Positions 46,492 through 56,251 of a DNA stretch of 64,000 nucleotides are shown piece after piece. Source of the DNA: Exophiala sp. HKRS030 (lineage: Eukaryota; Ascomycota; Eurotiomycetes; Chaetothyriales; Herpotrichiellaceae); assembly GCA_023897205.1 (NCBI GenBank), contig JAHWDD010000002.1, forward strand, positions 2,790,001 through 2,854,000, written 5' to 3'. The number at the start of each line of letters is the position of its first letter. Position 1 is the first letter of the stretch. The notes beneath the pieces are model-generated. The model ran no database searches and was not told the DNA's origin. It was given only the letters and a program-made list of their open reading frames with translations. The position numbers and the translations under genes were made by a program.

Positions 46492-47436
46492 ATGACACAG
46501 AAAATAATCACTGTTTTCGGTGCGACAGGCAACCAAGGTGGTAGCACAGCCTCTGGCATCTTCAACAGTCCAGAGCTATCGGCCAAGTACAAAGTCAGGG
46601 CTATCACTCGCGACCCCACCAAGCCATCAGCTCAGGCTCTTGCCTCAAAGGGCGCAGAACTTACAAAGGCAGACTTGAACGATATCGACAGTGTTCGTTC
46701 AGCGATCGCCGGCTCATACGGCGTCTTTGCGGTCACAAACTATTGGGAAACCATGTCCAAGACGGTCGAGTATCAGCAGGGAAAGAATATCGTCGACGCC
46801 TGCAAGGAAGAAGGCATCAAACATCTCATCTGGTCAAGCCTCCCGAACGTGACGAAGTTGACAAACGGCGAACTGTCCAAGGTGGAACATTTCGACTCTA
46901 AAGCCGAAGTGGCCGAGTACGCAGAGCAGACCAAAGGCGACATGCTCGTGTCATACTTCATGCCTGGCTTCTTCATGTCCAACTTGACTGGACAATTTCA
47001 ACCAGACAAGGAGACTGGTGTCATCGCGATCAGTCAGCCTTGGAAGCCTTCTGAGACCTGGATTCCCATGCTCGACATCCAGAAGGATACGGGATTCTTT
47101 ACCGTTGGGTTACTCGAGGCCGGAGCACAAGCTAATGGCGTCTTTGTTCAAGGTGTAAGCGAGTGGATGCATCCGAAAGACATCACTGATCAATTATCGC
47201 AACTCACTGGCCGTGAAGTCAAGTTCGTCGAACAACCCGCGAGTGTGGAATCGGCAGCGAATCTGGGGAACAAGATCGCGGAAGAACTGGCGCAAAACAT
47301 GCTCCTGATCAGAGACTATAGTTACTTTGGCAAAGGTGCGCAGGACAAGCAGGCACAGAGCGACAAGTTCTTGGTTTCGGGTGCGCAGAAGACTACTTGG
47401 AAGAAGTTCGCTCAAGGTATCAAATGGCAGTGGTAG
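46492..47436 (+). CDS. NmrA-like atypical SDR
   Basis: A single-exon gene for 314 residues with an N-terminal Rossmann NAD(P)-binding motif GATGNQGGS at residues 10-18 and an RDPTKPSA segment after beta2 that would contact the NADP phosphate. The NmrA-like features are VFAVTNYWE, GKNIVDACKEEGIKHLIWSSLPNV and a C-terminal substrate domain. It lacks the YxxxK pair of classical SDRs, as usual in NmrA-type redox sensors and isoflavone-reductase-like enzymes. Either a regulatory (NADP-sensing) or a reductase role is possible. Start 46492 puts the first beta strand five residues in, as in the family. Confidence 0.9.
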   Translation: MTQKIITVFGATGNQGGSTASGIFNSPELSAKYKVRAITRDPTKPSAQALASKGAELTKADLNDIDSVRSAIAGSYGVFAVTNYWETMSKTVEYQQGKNIVDACKEEGIKHLIWSSLPNVTKLTNGELSKVEHFDSKAEVAEYAEQTKGDMLVSYFMPGFFMSNLTGQFQPDKETGVIAISQPWKPSETWIPMLDIQKDTGFFTVGLLEAGAQANGVFVQGVSEWMHPKDITDQLSQLTGREVKFVEQPASVESAANLGNKIAEELAQNMLLIRDYSYFGKGAQDKQAQSDKFLVSGAQKTTWKKFAQGIKWQW

Positions 47437-48484
47437 TGGTGGTGCTCGGTGCTTAAGATGCACTCACTCTCAAGATAACAGTCCGAACGAATCGAGCTCA
47501 TCTCTAAAATCATCGTTCGCCCTGAGTAGGCCGCATTAATAGCGTCAGTATATTTCTAACCTACATACGGAGTACTATAATTCAAGTAGGCTCTGCGAGA
47601 AGGTCATATGCGCAGGGACAAATCTGTGGCAGCACTCCGATCTTGTCTGACAATAATATTTCTGACGATGTATAACTTGCAATGACGGAAATTCTCGACT
47701 GTCTGACAGCAAAGAATCTCTGACAATCTCGTCGGTGTGAACTTCAGCCAGCCATGAACCTCTTTAATCCCTTTTACATACTCGATTCATCTCTCTCCTT
47801 TTTACTTCTTGCATTGGCCCTGGAAATGGCGCGCCTCTCTTGGAAGCCACCACGTCAATGGCTTTTCTAGAATGGATTCACGACCCCTCGAGTCTCGTCA
47901 CGGCTGCTCAGATTGATTCTGCTTTTACATGTTTTCTTTCATCGTCAGACTTTTGCATCTGTGCATCATGTGTCATCATCTGTAGTTTTGTCCGCGATAC
48001 TTTATCTTACAACTCCACCGAGCTGAGAGACAAGCAAAGGTTCAGCTCTCAGGACTGACTGACTGACTGAATTAACATAGCCTTGCCGAGTGGTAGGTCA
48101 CCAATTGGCTTGCAGACGTGGCTATCGTTGAAGAGAGCCTCACATTGGTCCAGATGAGTTGGGCCATCCCGCTTGCCATGTTACACAGGTTTGAACAAGC
48201 CACATAATATCACGAACGAACCATTGAAGCCAGTTGACCTTTTGATGTTTCCCATTCAAAAGAAATTGCCAACTAGCGCTCACCATCCTTGCTCTACGGA
48301 TTTAATAACCTTGACAGAACCTGCTTTCCCCGACCCTATACGAGTATCTTGTGTATGTAGATTGAAAGGGACGCGTCTCTGGGGCCATTGACACGCATAC
48401 GACTTCTTTTGTAGTAGAATATCGGCATCAAACACTTCAAGCCAGCCAATTCTTCGACATAGCATCATACTCATTCTCAGCTCA
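47437..48484. other. Gene-free interval with TACGGAGTA and GACT repeat
   Basis: 1,048 bp with no supportable gene. It contains a TACGGAGTA copy at 47566-47574 and a GACT tetranucleotide run at 48053-48070. Confidence 0.5.
48053..48070. repeat. GACT tetranucleotide microsatellite
   Basis: Four full GACT units plus two bases, in intergenic sequence. Confidence 0.9.
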
Positions 48485-49359
48485 ATGTCTCTACAACCAG
48501 AAAGTTCTGCACAAGCAACGTCAAGTGAACCGGCGAATCCATCACGGCCAACGGCGCCATCAACGGCCACAGGTCCATCGGCTTCGACTGTGGTTCATGA
48601 TGGGCATGGCGCTGTACAACCGCCGGGCCAGCCTCCGTCACCGCAAAGTCGACCCGGGCAGGCCAGTGGAGGTCAGGCTCTCAACCCCACGCTGTTTGAA
48701 CAAATCGTCGCACGAGGTATGCTGATACGAAGACTATCGGGATATTTTCAAGCTGACATTGGGATACTCCAGATGATGAGCACTACACTTCACTGAGAAC
48801 ACGCGTTACTCAAGCGTACGAAACGCACACCGTCCAGTACTGGTTTGTCGCGAGTTTGGCGAACGGACTGCTTTTCCTGCAGATCTTGGTGGCGGCGTCG
48901 TTGACGGTGCTTGGGGCCTTCAAGGACCACCGGGCTCGAACGGCGTCCATCTTCCTCGGGGCCACCAACACAGTGGTGGCAGGTTTGTTGACCTATTTCA
49001 AAAGTCGCAACCAACCCAACCGAGCTCGGCAGTTTCGAGACGCGCTCCAAGATTGCGTCCAGCAACTCGACGACGCCGAGGCCAATTTCAGGAACCCAAA
49101 CTGGACCGGGAATGTTTTTGACGAGATGGAGAAGGTCAGGAGCTCCTACAACCGGGCCAGAAAGGATGCTCGCGCCAACTACCCCGACTTGTGGGTGAGG
49201 GCGGGCAGCCTGTATGATCCTATGCATGCCCCGCGTGGTGGTACCACAGATTCCACGGGAAGCTCTGTCAATGGACAACAGCCCGACCAGAGACCACATG
49301 CGAATACGATGCAGCCGAACCATGGTAGATTGGGGAATCACTCTCCCGTTGTCGGATGA
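48485..49359 (+). CDS. Fungal SLATT-like two-TM protein
   Basis: Exons 48485-48716 and 48773-49359 encode 272 residues. The intron (56 nt, donor GTATGC, branch-like GCTGAC, acceptor CCAG) restores the frame. Residues 1-75 are Ser/Pro/Thr-rich and disordered. The core matches the fungal SLATT arrangement: a short helix (residues 80-100), TM1 at about 102-125, TM2 at about 135-153 and immediately the SRNQPNRARQFRDAL segment with a following helix. The C-terminus is Gly/Asn/Gln-rich. SLATT domains in bacteria are proposed membrane-perforating effectors of nucleotide-sensing defence systems; fungal copies often occur alone or in NLR contexts. The next gene downstream encodes a HET protein. Confidence 0.82.
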
Positions 49360-49839
49360 CTTTTCCCACTACGACAGCACGACCAGCCCAAGTAACAAAC
49401 AAACGAGGGAGCCCCCTAGGCAGTTCTCATTGAATACGAGCTTGTAGGGTCTTTTTCTCAATACCCTTGCTCGTCCGTATCACACACCACATTTGGCCCC
49501 TCGCCAGGGGTTAAGCGCCTCTGAATCACGAGTTATTTCAGCCTTAGACTTGGTCAACCTCATAGGTCTCGAAGCCTGCTAGTACGTTGGGGGCCGCGTT
49601 ACACACGTCGGTTTTCGAGTTTGGTACATGAGCCTTCAGCTGGCGTCCCACGCGGCTCGACAATTCGTCTTACATTGCGAGTAACTCGGCCATGATCTTA
49701 ACCACAGAGTCTTCGGTCAACGTAACCAAACCCACTCGTTCCTCATTGATGTCCTTGTTATCTCGATTGTTTACAGAGTACTTTTCTACATCATTGGCGC
49801 AACGTGACAGCCGAAAAGTCTCGCATAAGGGGAAAAGCA
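49360..49839. other. Intergenic between SLATT-like and HET genes
   Basis: 480 bp, same-direction genes. The HET frame is open 12 codons before the ATG with no earlier ATG. No further feature is seen. Confidence 0.45.
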
Positions 49840-51966
49840 ATGGCCGACGACGACCTCAAATGTGGAACCACACGTCCTTCCGAGGGGGCGAGGAAGAACG
49901 TCCGAAATGAAAATGAGAAAAAAGAAACATCACCGACAACAAGACACCTTGTGTACTTGCCCCTCCTCGAAGGATACATGTTCAGACTGGTTGAACTTCA
50001 ACCCGGCCAGCCTCGTGACCCGGTCTCCATCCGTGTCTGGATCGTCGAACTGGGATACCATCCAGATTACGAAGCCATCTCGTACGTCTGGGGGGATCCG
50101 ACCTGCCCGGAGTCGATATCTTGCAATGGGAGGCCATTGGAAATAACGACTAGTCTACATGCCGTGTTCAAGAGAGTTCGGTACACAGACCGATCACGCG
50201 TGTTGTGGGCCGATGCGGTCTGTATCAATCAACAGAACAAGGCTGAACGATCGCATCACGTTTCGTTCATGGGTGAGACATATAGACATGCCAAACGAGT
50301 TCTTGTTTGTTTTGGAGGTCATGACAAACACACCAGTACTTGGACCGGCAGCAGTGATGATGGTAATGATGATGCAGACGACGTCGCAGACCTCGTCGCG
50401 GAATACTCTTCCAAGATTCCCATTGAGGTCTCCATGGCCACCGCCACCCCCACCGACAATCCTCAGCTCGATTCCCGAGACCCAATCCTCGCCGACACGC
50501 GATGGAAAGCCGTGGCGACGCTCTCCAAGGATCCCTGGTTCACGAGGGCTTGGGTGGTTCAAGAGGTAGGCATGGCGAAGGATCCGGTGTGTCTGTACGG
50601 CGGTGGCAGTGGTCGAGAATTCCATTATCGCGACCTGATGCGGCTGGCGGTGTGGACCATGATATGCGCCCCTCAGCTCGAGACCCGTCATGGGATTTCG
50701 TTCGGCAGCGTCCACACGGATTGGATCGATTGGTCCGTCGGGTGGAAGGAGACGTCAACGTACCCAGACGAAGTGTTCTTGGATCTGTTGTGTCATTCGC
50801 GTTGGTTGGAGTGTGCAGTTAGACAAGATCACATTTATGCCTTTCTCGGACACCCTTTGGCGTTTGTGGAGGCGGACAACGACGACGAGAGAAAGAGTCC
50901 CATAGTCGAACCTGATTACGACAAGCCTGCCGAACAGGTGTTTTTGGAGTTTGGAAAGACCCTCCTCAAGCACTTTGGACTTCGTGTCCTCTCGGCCGTC
51001 GAGCACGATGAGCACACGTGGAAGGATTGTCACTCGGTCCCTTCTTGGGTACCACTCTATCACAATGTCAATTCGTTGACCAACAGTCTTGGTGTCTTTG
51101 CTGGGTTTTATTTTGATGCTTCTTCTTCTTCTTCTTCTTCCTCGGCCTATGTTGACTCCACGGAAAAGAAATACAACCCTATATTTGTGAATGAAACAGA
51201 TCTCAAGTTGAGAGGTTGTCAGGTCGATGTCGTCCAGAAGACCTTCAAGTTTTCAGAGGCTGATTTACAAGATTTGGAAATAACAACAACAAGAAAAGAA
51301 AAGGATGACGAATTCGAAAAGAAGACGACGATCAACAAACATACTTGTACGGACAGTGGTCGAAAGCCCAGTGACAACCAAAATACTTTGTTGGATCGCA
51401 TCATGTTGGAGGCCCTGACGGATCAACACCACCACAACGGCCACGCTTACGACTCCTCATCAGAGAGAGTCATGGCACTCAGTCTGACGTTGTGTACGGG
51501 CCTGTCGACTTATAAATGTGCAGAAGATAGACTGGAACAACATTGCGACGACTTTGCAGCTTATTATCCTCATTGGAAACAGACGAGAAGAGAAGCAGCA
51601 GCAGGAGCAGCTTCGAGTCACGACGACACTGCCGAACCTGAATTGTCCCGAAAACGTGTCCTACCGGGGGATGCCTCGCGTGGGGACTTCGAAAGGTTCT
51701 TGACCGATATGAGGCTGGGTTGCACCGGACGGAGCTTCATCTTGACAGAAAAGGGCCGGTTCGGACTCGGTCCCGTCAGCGCAGAAGCAGGGGATGTCTG
51801 TTGTGTTTTGTACGGGTCAAGGGTATCTTTTGTGCTTCGCGAGTGGGATGGGACCGGTCGATACAAGATGAAAGGCGAGGTTTATATTCACGGCATCATG
51901 AGAGGAGAGGCGATCAAAACATCCGAGGGTGAACTGGATGCTGGGATTGATATTGTCATTTGCTAA
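49840..51966 (+). CDS. HET-domain (heterokaryon incompatibility) protein
   Basis: A single-exon gene for 708 residues. The HET domain starts with YEAISYVWGDP at residues 77-87 and continues with ADAVCINQQN near 124-133, FMGETYRHAKRVLVCFG and, after a His/Asp/Thr-rich insert, DPWFTRAWVVQEVGMAK. HET domains are TIR-related cell-death effectors that act in allorecognition between fungal strains. A polyserine tract from TCT repeats (51121-51141) and a charged, variable region follow. The C-terminal ~90 residues (FILTEKGRFGLGPVSAEAGD, then a beta-strand-rich end) are the usual HET-protein C-terminal module. No NACHT or repeat domain is fused. The partner is unknown. Confidence 0.94.
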   Translation: MADDDLKCGTTRPSEGARKNVRNENEKKETSPTTRHLVYLPLLEGYMFRLVELQPGQPRDPVSIRVWIVELGYHPDYEAISYVWGDPTCPESISCNGRPLEITTSLHAVFKRVRYTDRSRVLWADAVCINQQNKAERSHHVSFMGETYRHAKRVLVCFGGHDKHTSTWTGSSDDGNDDADDVADLVAEYSSKIPIEVSMATATPTDNPQLDSRDPILADTRWKAVATLSKDPWFTRAWVVQEVGMAKDPVCLYGGGSGREFHYRDLMRLAVWTMICAPQLETRHGISFGSVHTDWIDWSVGWKETSTYPDEVFLDLLCHSRWLECAVRQDHIYAFLGHPLAFVEADNDDERKSPIVEPDYDKPAEQVFLEFGKTLLKHFGLRVLSAVEHDEHTWKDCHSVPSWVPLYHNVNSLTNSLGVFAGFYFDASSSSSSSSAYVDSTEKKYNPIFVNETDLKLRGCQVDVVQKTFKFSEADLQDLEITTTRKEKDDEFEKKTTINKHTCTDSGRKPSDNQNTLLDRIMLEALTDQHHHNGHAYDSSSERVMALSLTLCTGLSTYKCAEDRLEQHCDDFAAYYPHWKQTRREAAAGAASSHDDTAEPELSRKRVLPGDASRGDFERFLTDMRLGCTGRSFILTEKGRFGLGPVSAEAGDVCCVLYGSRVSFVLREWDGTGRYKMKGEVYIHGIMRGEAIKTSEGELDAGIDIVIC
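51121..51141. repeat. TCT trinucleotide run in HET gene
   Basis: A TCT run encoding polyserine inside the variable part of the HET protein. Such a run can change length by slippage without breaking the frame. Confidence 0.85.
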
Positions 51967-52183
51967 AAGAAAACGAACAAAATTTCCTGTCATAATGGTA
52001 TATTTCACCCCTTTCCTCCTAGAGGTAAGCCCCCAAGATATTCATGTAGACCGAACAGAACATGGCCACACGTGTAGTGCGACCATCGTAGAAAGTCCAA
52101 TGCCAACCAACCTCCTTTTGCGCCGAGGCTTACCATCGTCCGTGATAGAATCGTCACATCAGTACAACACAAGAAGGCATCCT

Positions 52184-52917
52184 TCATCCGCACTGACAAC
52201 AGCCACTCTTGTCGGTGCTGAAATTCAAACATCTGTTTCAGGGGGAAAATAGTCAGTGTTTTTTGCCCCGTGCAAATGGTGTTTATCCCCAAAAGCCCGA
52301 AGCTGTGCTGAGACACGTACCCTCCATTCGTAGCTTTCCAAAGCATACATCCATTGCGGGATTTATAGTTGCAACTTTCAAGACACGTCAGTACTTCGAA
52401 CGTCGATCTGCGAATCATCTTCTCCACTGTGAGTAGGTACCTACCATCCATCCGTATAGTCACCATAATTCATACAACCTGGATCGAGCGAGGATTGTCA
52501 TGTTAGTGCTGAAATCACTGGTATGTGCCCGATCTCGAGGCATATCTTCGCGAAACGTTCGTGGCAACAATGCTAACCTTCTGAGTGATCGCCATAATTC
52601 ATACACCCTGTTGCGCCATTGCCGAATGTCAAGCATCCTTCTGCCGGCTTTTCTTTTGTTTGTTGGTACGCGGCTCGATTATGTTGCGTCGTGGGGTCTT
52701 GTGGCTGCGCTCCTTCTTGTTGCGTCGGTTGGGAAGGAGGGGAAGCATCGCGGTTCGAGGTGTCTTGAAGTCTGTCGTTACTGTGCGCCGAACTCGTGCG
52801 AGAGGATGCCGATGCTTCGTAGGGCGGTGGAGGATCCATTCGGGGAAAGGTACTGCTTGCTGGCTCGGCGGGTCGCGAGGGAGGAGAAGACGAATCTTGG
52901 GATCTGAGTTTACCCAT
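52184..52917 (-). CDS. Small protein with tandem Gly-Cys decapeptide repeats
   Basis: Four exons, 52917-52578, 52478-52445, 52374-52321 and 52232-52184, give 158 residues with frame kept. The N-terminal 93 residues are Ser/Pro/Gln-rich and contain a PPPPYEA segment (PY-type WW ligand); MGKLRS fits an N-myristoylation consensus. Residues 94-158 are only repeats: GCLTFGNGAT, GCMNYGDHSE, GCMNYGDYTD, GCCNYKSRN, GCMLWKATNG, GCLNFSTDKS and a final GCCQCG. All three introns cut the Gly-Cys pair opening a repeat, and each has a CTAAC/CTGAC-like branch point. The exon 3 and 4 boundaries were chosen because they restore repeats in frame. No family is recognised; metal binding or lipidation of the cysteines is speculative. 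No signal peptide. Confidence 0.65.
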
Positions 52918-54919
52918 GATGATATGGTTGTCGCTGAGTGCTAAGTATAGCCTCGTTCAAGTCTGAAGGTGAGTGGGTGCGGTAATTCGTCGTCGCAGTC
53001 TTCACGTCGGCAATCACAACGACGGGGAATGAAATCTTGATGTTAATTTTTGGGCCACTCGTGCAAGAGAAAAAAGTTCTTCTTCTGCACAATACAAAAG
53101 GCAGGAGACAGATGTTTGAGAATATATGCGTGAATTGTCTCTACCTGGAAGATCCCAAGCCTGTAGTTATAGCTTGTATGATCAACATGAGATTCAAAAG
53201 CAGTAACACTCGTATAGTATAGTCGGATACGAATACGGCGTGACGATTGGTTCGTATGCCGTCTGCCTGAGGGATACTTTGGACGAGGAGAAGCTTTGGG
53301 CGGGATGAAAGTCACAGAGGCGAGAAAAAGAAGAGGAGAGAAACGGGGGAGCGAGGGCCATTAGGCTGTGGCTGGTGCTAGCAAAGACGGTGTGCGCTAG
53401 GCGGTTTATGGACTAGTTCGATCCGACTAAAAATGGCTGATGGGCGAATCGTGGTGTGAAGAATGTATGGTGCCTGGGCAATTTTTCAGCTGAAGGGATT
53501 TGGGGATTTGTGGCTGAGATGAAGAGACAAATGTACTGTACGTTGGGGAAGAAGGGAATGATGATCCAATAGATGATACTGAGGAACGGAGTGGGTGGTC
53601 AAATGTACGGAATAGTGGATAGACGATAGAGGATGGTAGAAAGACATTGGCCCAGGCTGAAGGTGATCTTTCATCTCACGGGGACTTGAAGGGTCTGTCG
53701 AATGCGGGTTAATGTGTCGAGTTGTTTCAGAGACATGTCGAAGATGAGCATCATGGTGTGAGCGTATAAAACGAGATTACACGAAGGTGTCGTATGAAGT
53801 AGCGACAGTTGATCTACGGAGTCGATAAGATCATTTTCCCACATGGATGTGGAGGTTTAGACTACTTGTACTGTACTGTACCTAGATACGTTTTCGCTAC
53901 CGATGGAGGAACTGAATAAATAGTATATGACGCAAAATGAGATGGTCTCACCGCAGACTTGGGGAGAAATGATAGGCCAGGTTCTGGTGATGGAGGATCC
54001 TGTTGTTTTCTTACACGAGAACCAACGCTTGATTGCTACTCCCGTACAGTCTCTGATGATGAAGTGGGAAGGGAAATTGCGGGTAGTCAGACACATCAGA
54101 CAAGTGGTGTGTTGGGTGGTTTAAATCAACTGACACAGGCTTTTGGGGGGGGGAGTACTCCGTACCAATACCCACGGTAATATGTAACTATGTAGAGGTA
54201 CGGAGCACCTAAGGGAGGAAAGTACCTCAGGTGATGGCCTAGTAGTTGTCTTACCGTACTCTTGTATGGTACCGCCGAGTAAGGGTAAAGTAATTCTGGA
54301 AACAAAGGGAGACCATCTCTCTATTTCTATGCTGGTCAGTTGTTATCGATAATGTAATTTTAACGGGCACCATCTCATGACGATGGGGATGGGCAGTGCA
54401 CAGATTCTTTTTGGCTCGTACAGTACGGAGTAGGGGCCCTTTAGGCTCCTCCCTAACGCCCCCTAAAAGGCCTCACATTGGTCTCCCACTGGTCTGTTTT
54501 CGCCTGTCGTTTCCCATTCGGGGGCTCGGCATTATTGCCTCCTCCCCCCCTGATGCCAACCGATGCCGCCCGCCCAGACCCAGCCAGATCTTCTTGTGGG
54601 CGCAGGTTTGAGCAGGTTCTGTCTCTTCTCTTTCAAATAACACACCACCATCACCACCGCCCCGTCACCATTCAATTCAATTCTACCCATCAAAGACACA
54701 AACCCTTTTTTTCCCCTTCTTTCCTCATCAGTCTCTCTCCTACAACCCTTTTCGTTTCCATCCACATTGTCGCAGTAAACAACTTCGCGCTCGTTTGGGT
54801 TGTTAACTTGCTCACTGCTACCCCTCCTACCCAAAAACACCCGAGTCCTCCGCTCACTTGACGCGCTTGTTCCTCTTCATCACTCCCACTGTAAAAAAAC
54901 CCTGCCCCCAGTCGCGAAG
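52918..54919. other. 2 kb divergent gene-free region
   Basis: Between the Cys-repeat and UstYa-like starts. No ORF has coding character. Two copies of the TACGGAGTA motif lie at 54156-54164 (reverse) and 54424-54432, plus near matches at 53816 and 54194. The last 250 bp are C/T-rich, a likely leader. Confidence 0.5.
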
Positions 54920-55693
54920 ATGGGTTTGAACAATCACTACCGCTCCGTCTCGAACGACGAATCCTTCCCGTTGGCACCTCCCGAAAAAGAGCCACCCAAA
55001 TCAGGTTGGGGAAAACAGTCGATTCTACTGTCCATCGCCACCGGCACTCTCTTCATCGCAGTCATCGCAGCCGTCCTCTCCACCGTCGGATCCGCCGTCG
55101 TCTCGTACAATTCCAGCGGTAGTTCAGATGCGGCTGCGACGGCCACAACAGGTGCCGTCGCCTCGACTGCGACCGGCTCGGCCATCCTGAATGGTGGTGT
55201 GTCTGAAGCCAACGAGGTCGAGATCCAGGGCTGCGGGAGCAACCCGACAGAAGCACGCGCGAACGGATGTGTGTTTGATGTTATGATGCAACTTTGGACC
55301 CCCGCCGCCTGCTACGATCGCCCCCTCTCGGATCGTTTCCTGGCCGAAGGCAACTGGACCTGGTACGCCGACACCACGGCCAACAAGGTCTGGTCCCTCG
55401 AGGAGATGAGAAAGGGAGAACACGATGCCGTCTACGTGGCCCAAGAGTACCACATCACGCATTGCATTTATGCGTGGGAGATGTTGGTTCGTGCCATGAG
55501 AAATCAAGCCCCCATCATCACGGAATTGATCTCGTACGACCACGTCATTCACTGCCGCCATAAGACTCTCCAGAGAGCCGACGGTGGTTCGACGATCCGT
55601 GGTGTCCGCGCTCCAACCGGTTACACCAAGTGTGCTCCTTATGACACCTGGAAGCATCATCTCCCCTCCAACGAGCACTCTTCGACGGAATAA
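54920..55693 (+). CDS. UstYa/DUF3328-like membrane protein
   Basis: A single-exon gene for 257 residues. Type II topology: a cytosolic N-terminus of ~33 residues, one TM at about 34-60, then a Ser/Thr/Ala linker and a luminal domain. Two HxxHC motifs are present, HITHC at residues 178-182 and HVIHC at 208-212, about 25 residues apart, with six other cysteines in the domain. Paired HxxHC motifs after a single TM are the hallmark of UstYa-family oxidases that cyclise or chlorinate fungal natural products. The sequence around the motifs differs from typical UstYa, so this could be a related family of other function. No RiPP precursor or biosynthetic core gene is next to it. Confidence 0.7.
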   Translation: MGLNNHYRSVSNDESFPLAPPEKEPPKSGWGKQSILLSIATGTLFIAVIAAVLSTVGSAVVSYNSSGSSDAAATATTGAVASTATGSAILNGGVSEANEVEIQGCGSNPTEARANGCVFDVMMQLWTPAACYDRPLSDRFLAEGNWTWYADTTANKVWSLEEMRKGEHDAVYVAQEYHITHCIYAWEMLVRAMRNQAPIITELISYDHVIHCRHKTLQRADGGSTIRGVRAPTGYTKCAPYDTWKHHLPSNEHSSTE

Positions 55694-56251
55694 AAAAAAA
55701 GTCTTCATGAACTTTCCTTTACTGTATCTTCCTCACTCGGACCGTGAAATTTCACCGCAATATCGAGATCCACCGAGTCCTGCCTCAGACCTACCGGACC
55801 ATCTTGTCCAACCAACACGAACCCTGCTATCCCGGCTTCGAGAGATTTGGAGTGGACTTGTGAAAGAGGTAGCAGGAAGCCGAAACAACTTGAGCCGGGG
55901 AACAACAATAAGCTCAAGCCAAATGGTTCAAGAGCAGATGGTTGTCGGATGATTCAGAGAAAGATTCAAACATGACGAATATTCTCATGCCACCATTTTT
56001 ATTGTGTATATACCTCTCTCTTTTTATTTTCCAACATCACAGCGCGTCTTGATTTATGATCTCGGGATTTCTTACATCGGAAGGGGAGTGGTTTTGTCTA
56101 GGATGGATGAAAACGGAATTGTTGATACGGAGTTGCTTACTTCCAAATATACCTTTAGTATAATTCACACATTTGTCCATATTTGTTCCTTGCCATCCTC
56201 TCCGACCAGACATGTAGTCATGCAGGCTGCGCACCAGCCAGCCAGCCTCTC
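55694..56251. other. Convergent intergenic region
   Basis: 558 bp between convergent genes. Only short ORFs. A near copy of the motif (TACGGAGTT) lies at about 56124. Confidence 0.4.

Noticed and set aside
48079..48140. tRNA-like A-box (TTGCCGAGTGGT)
   Set aside because: No B-box (GGTTCRANNCC) within the proper distance and no acceptor-stem pairing could be drawn.
52184..52917. Gly-Cys repeat protein as a RiPP precursor for the UstYa-like protein
   Set aside because: It lacks a signal peptide and Kex2-type KR sites between repeats, which UstYa-linked precursors need.
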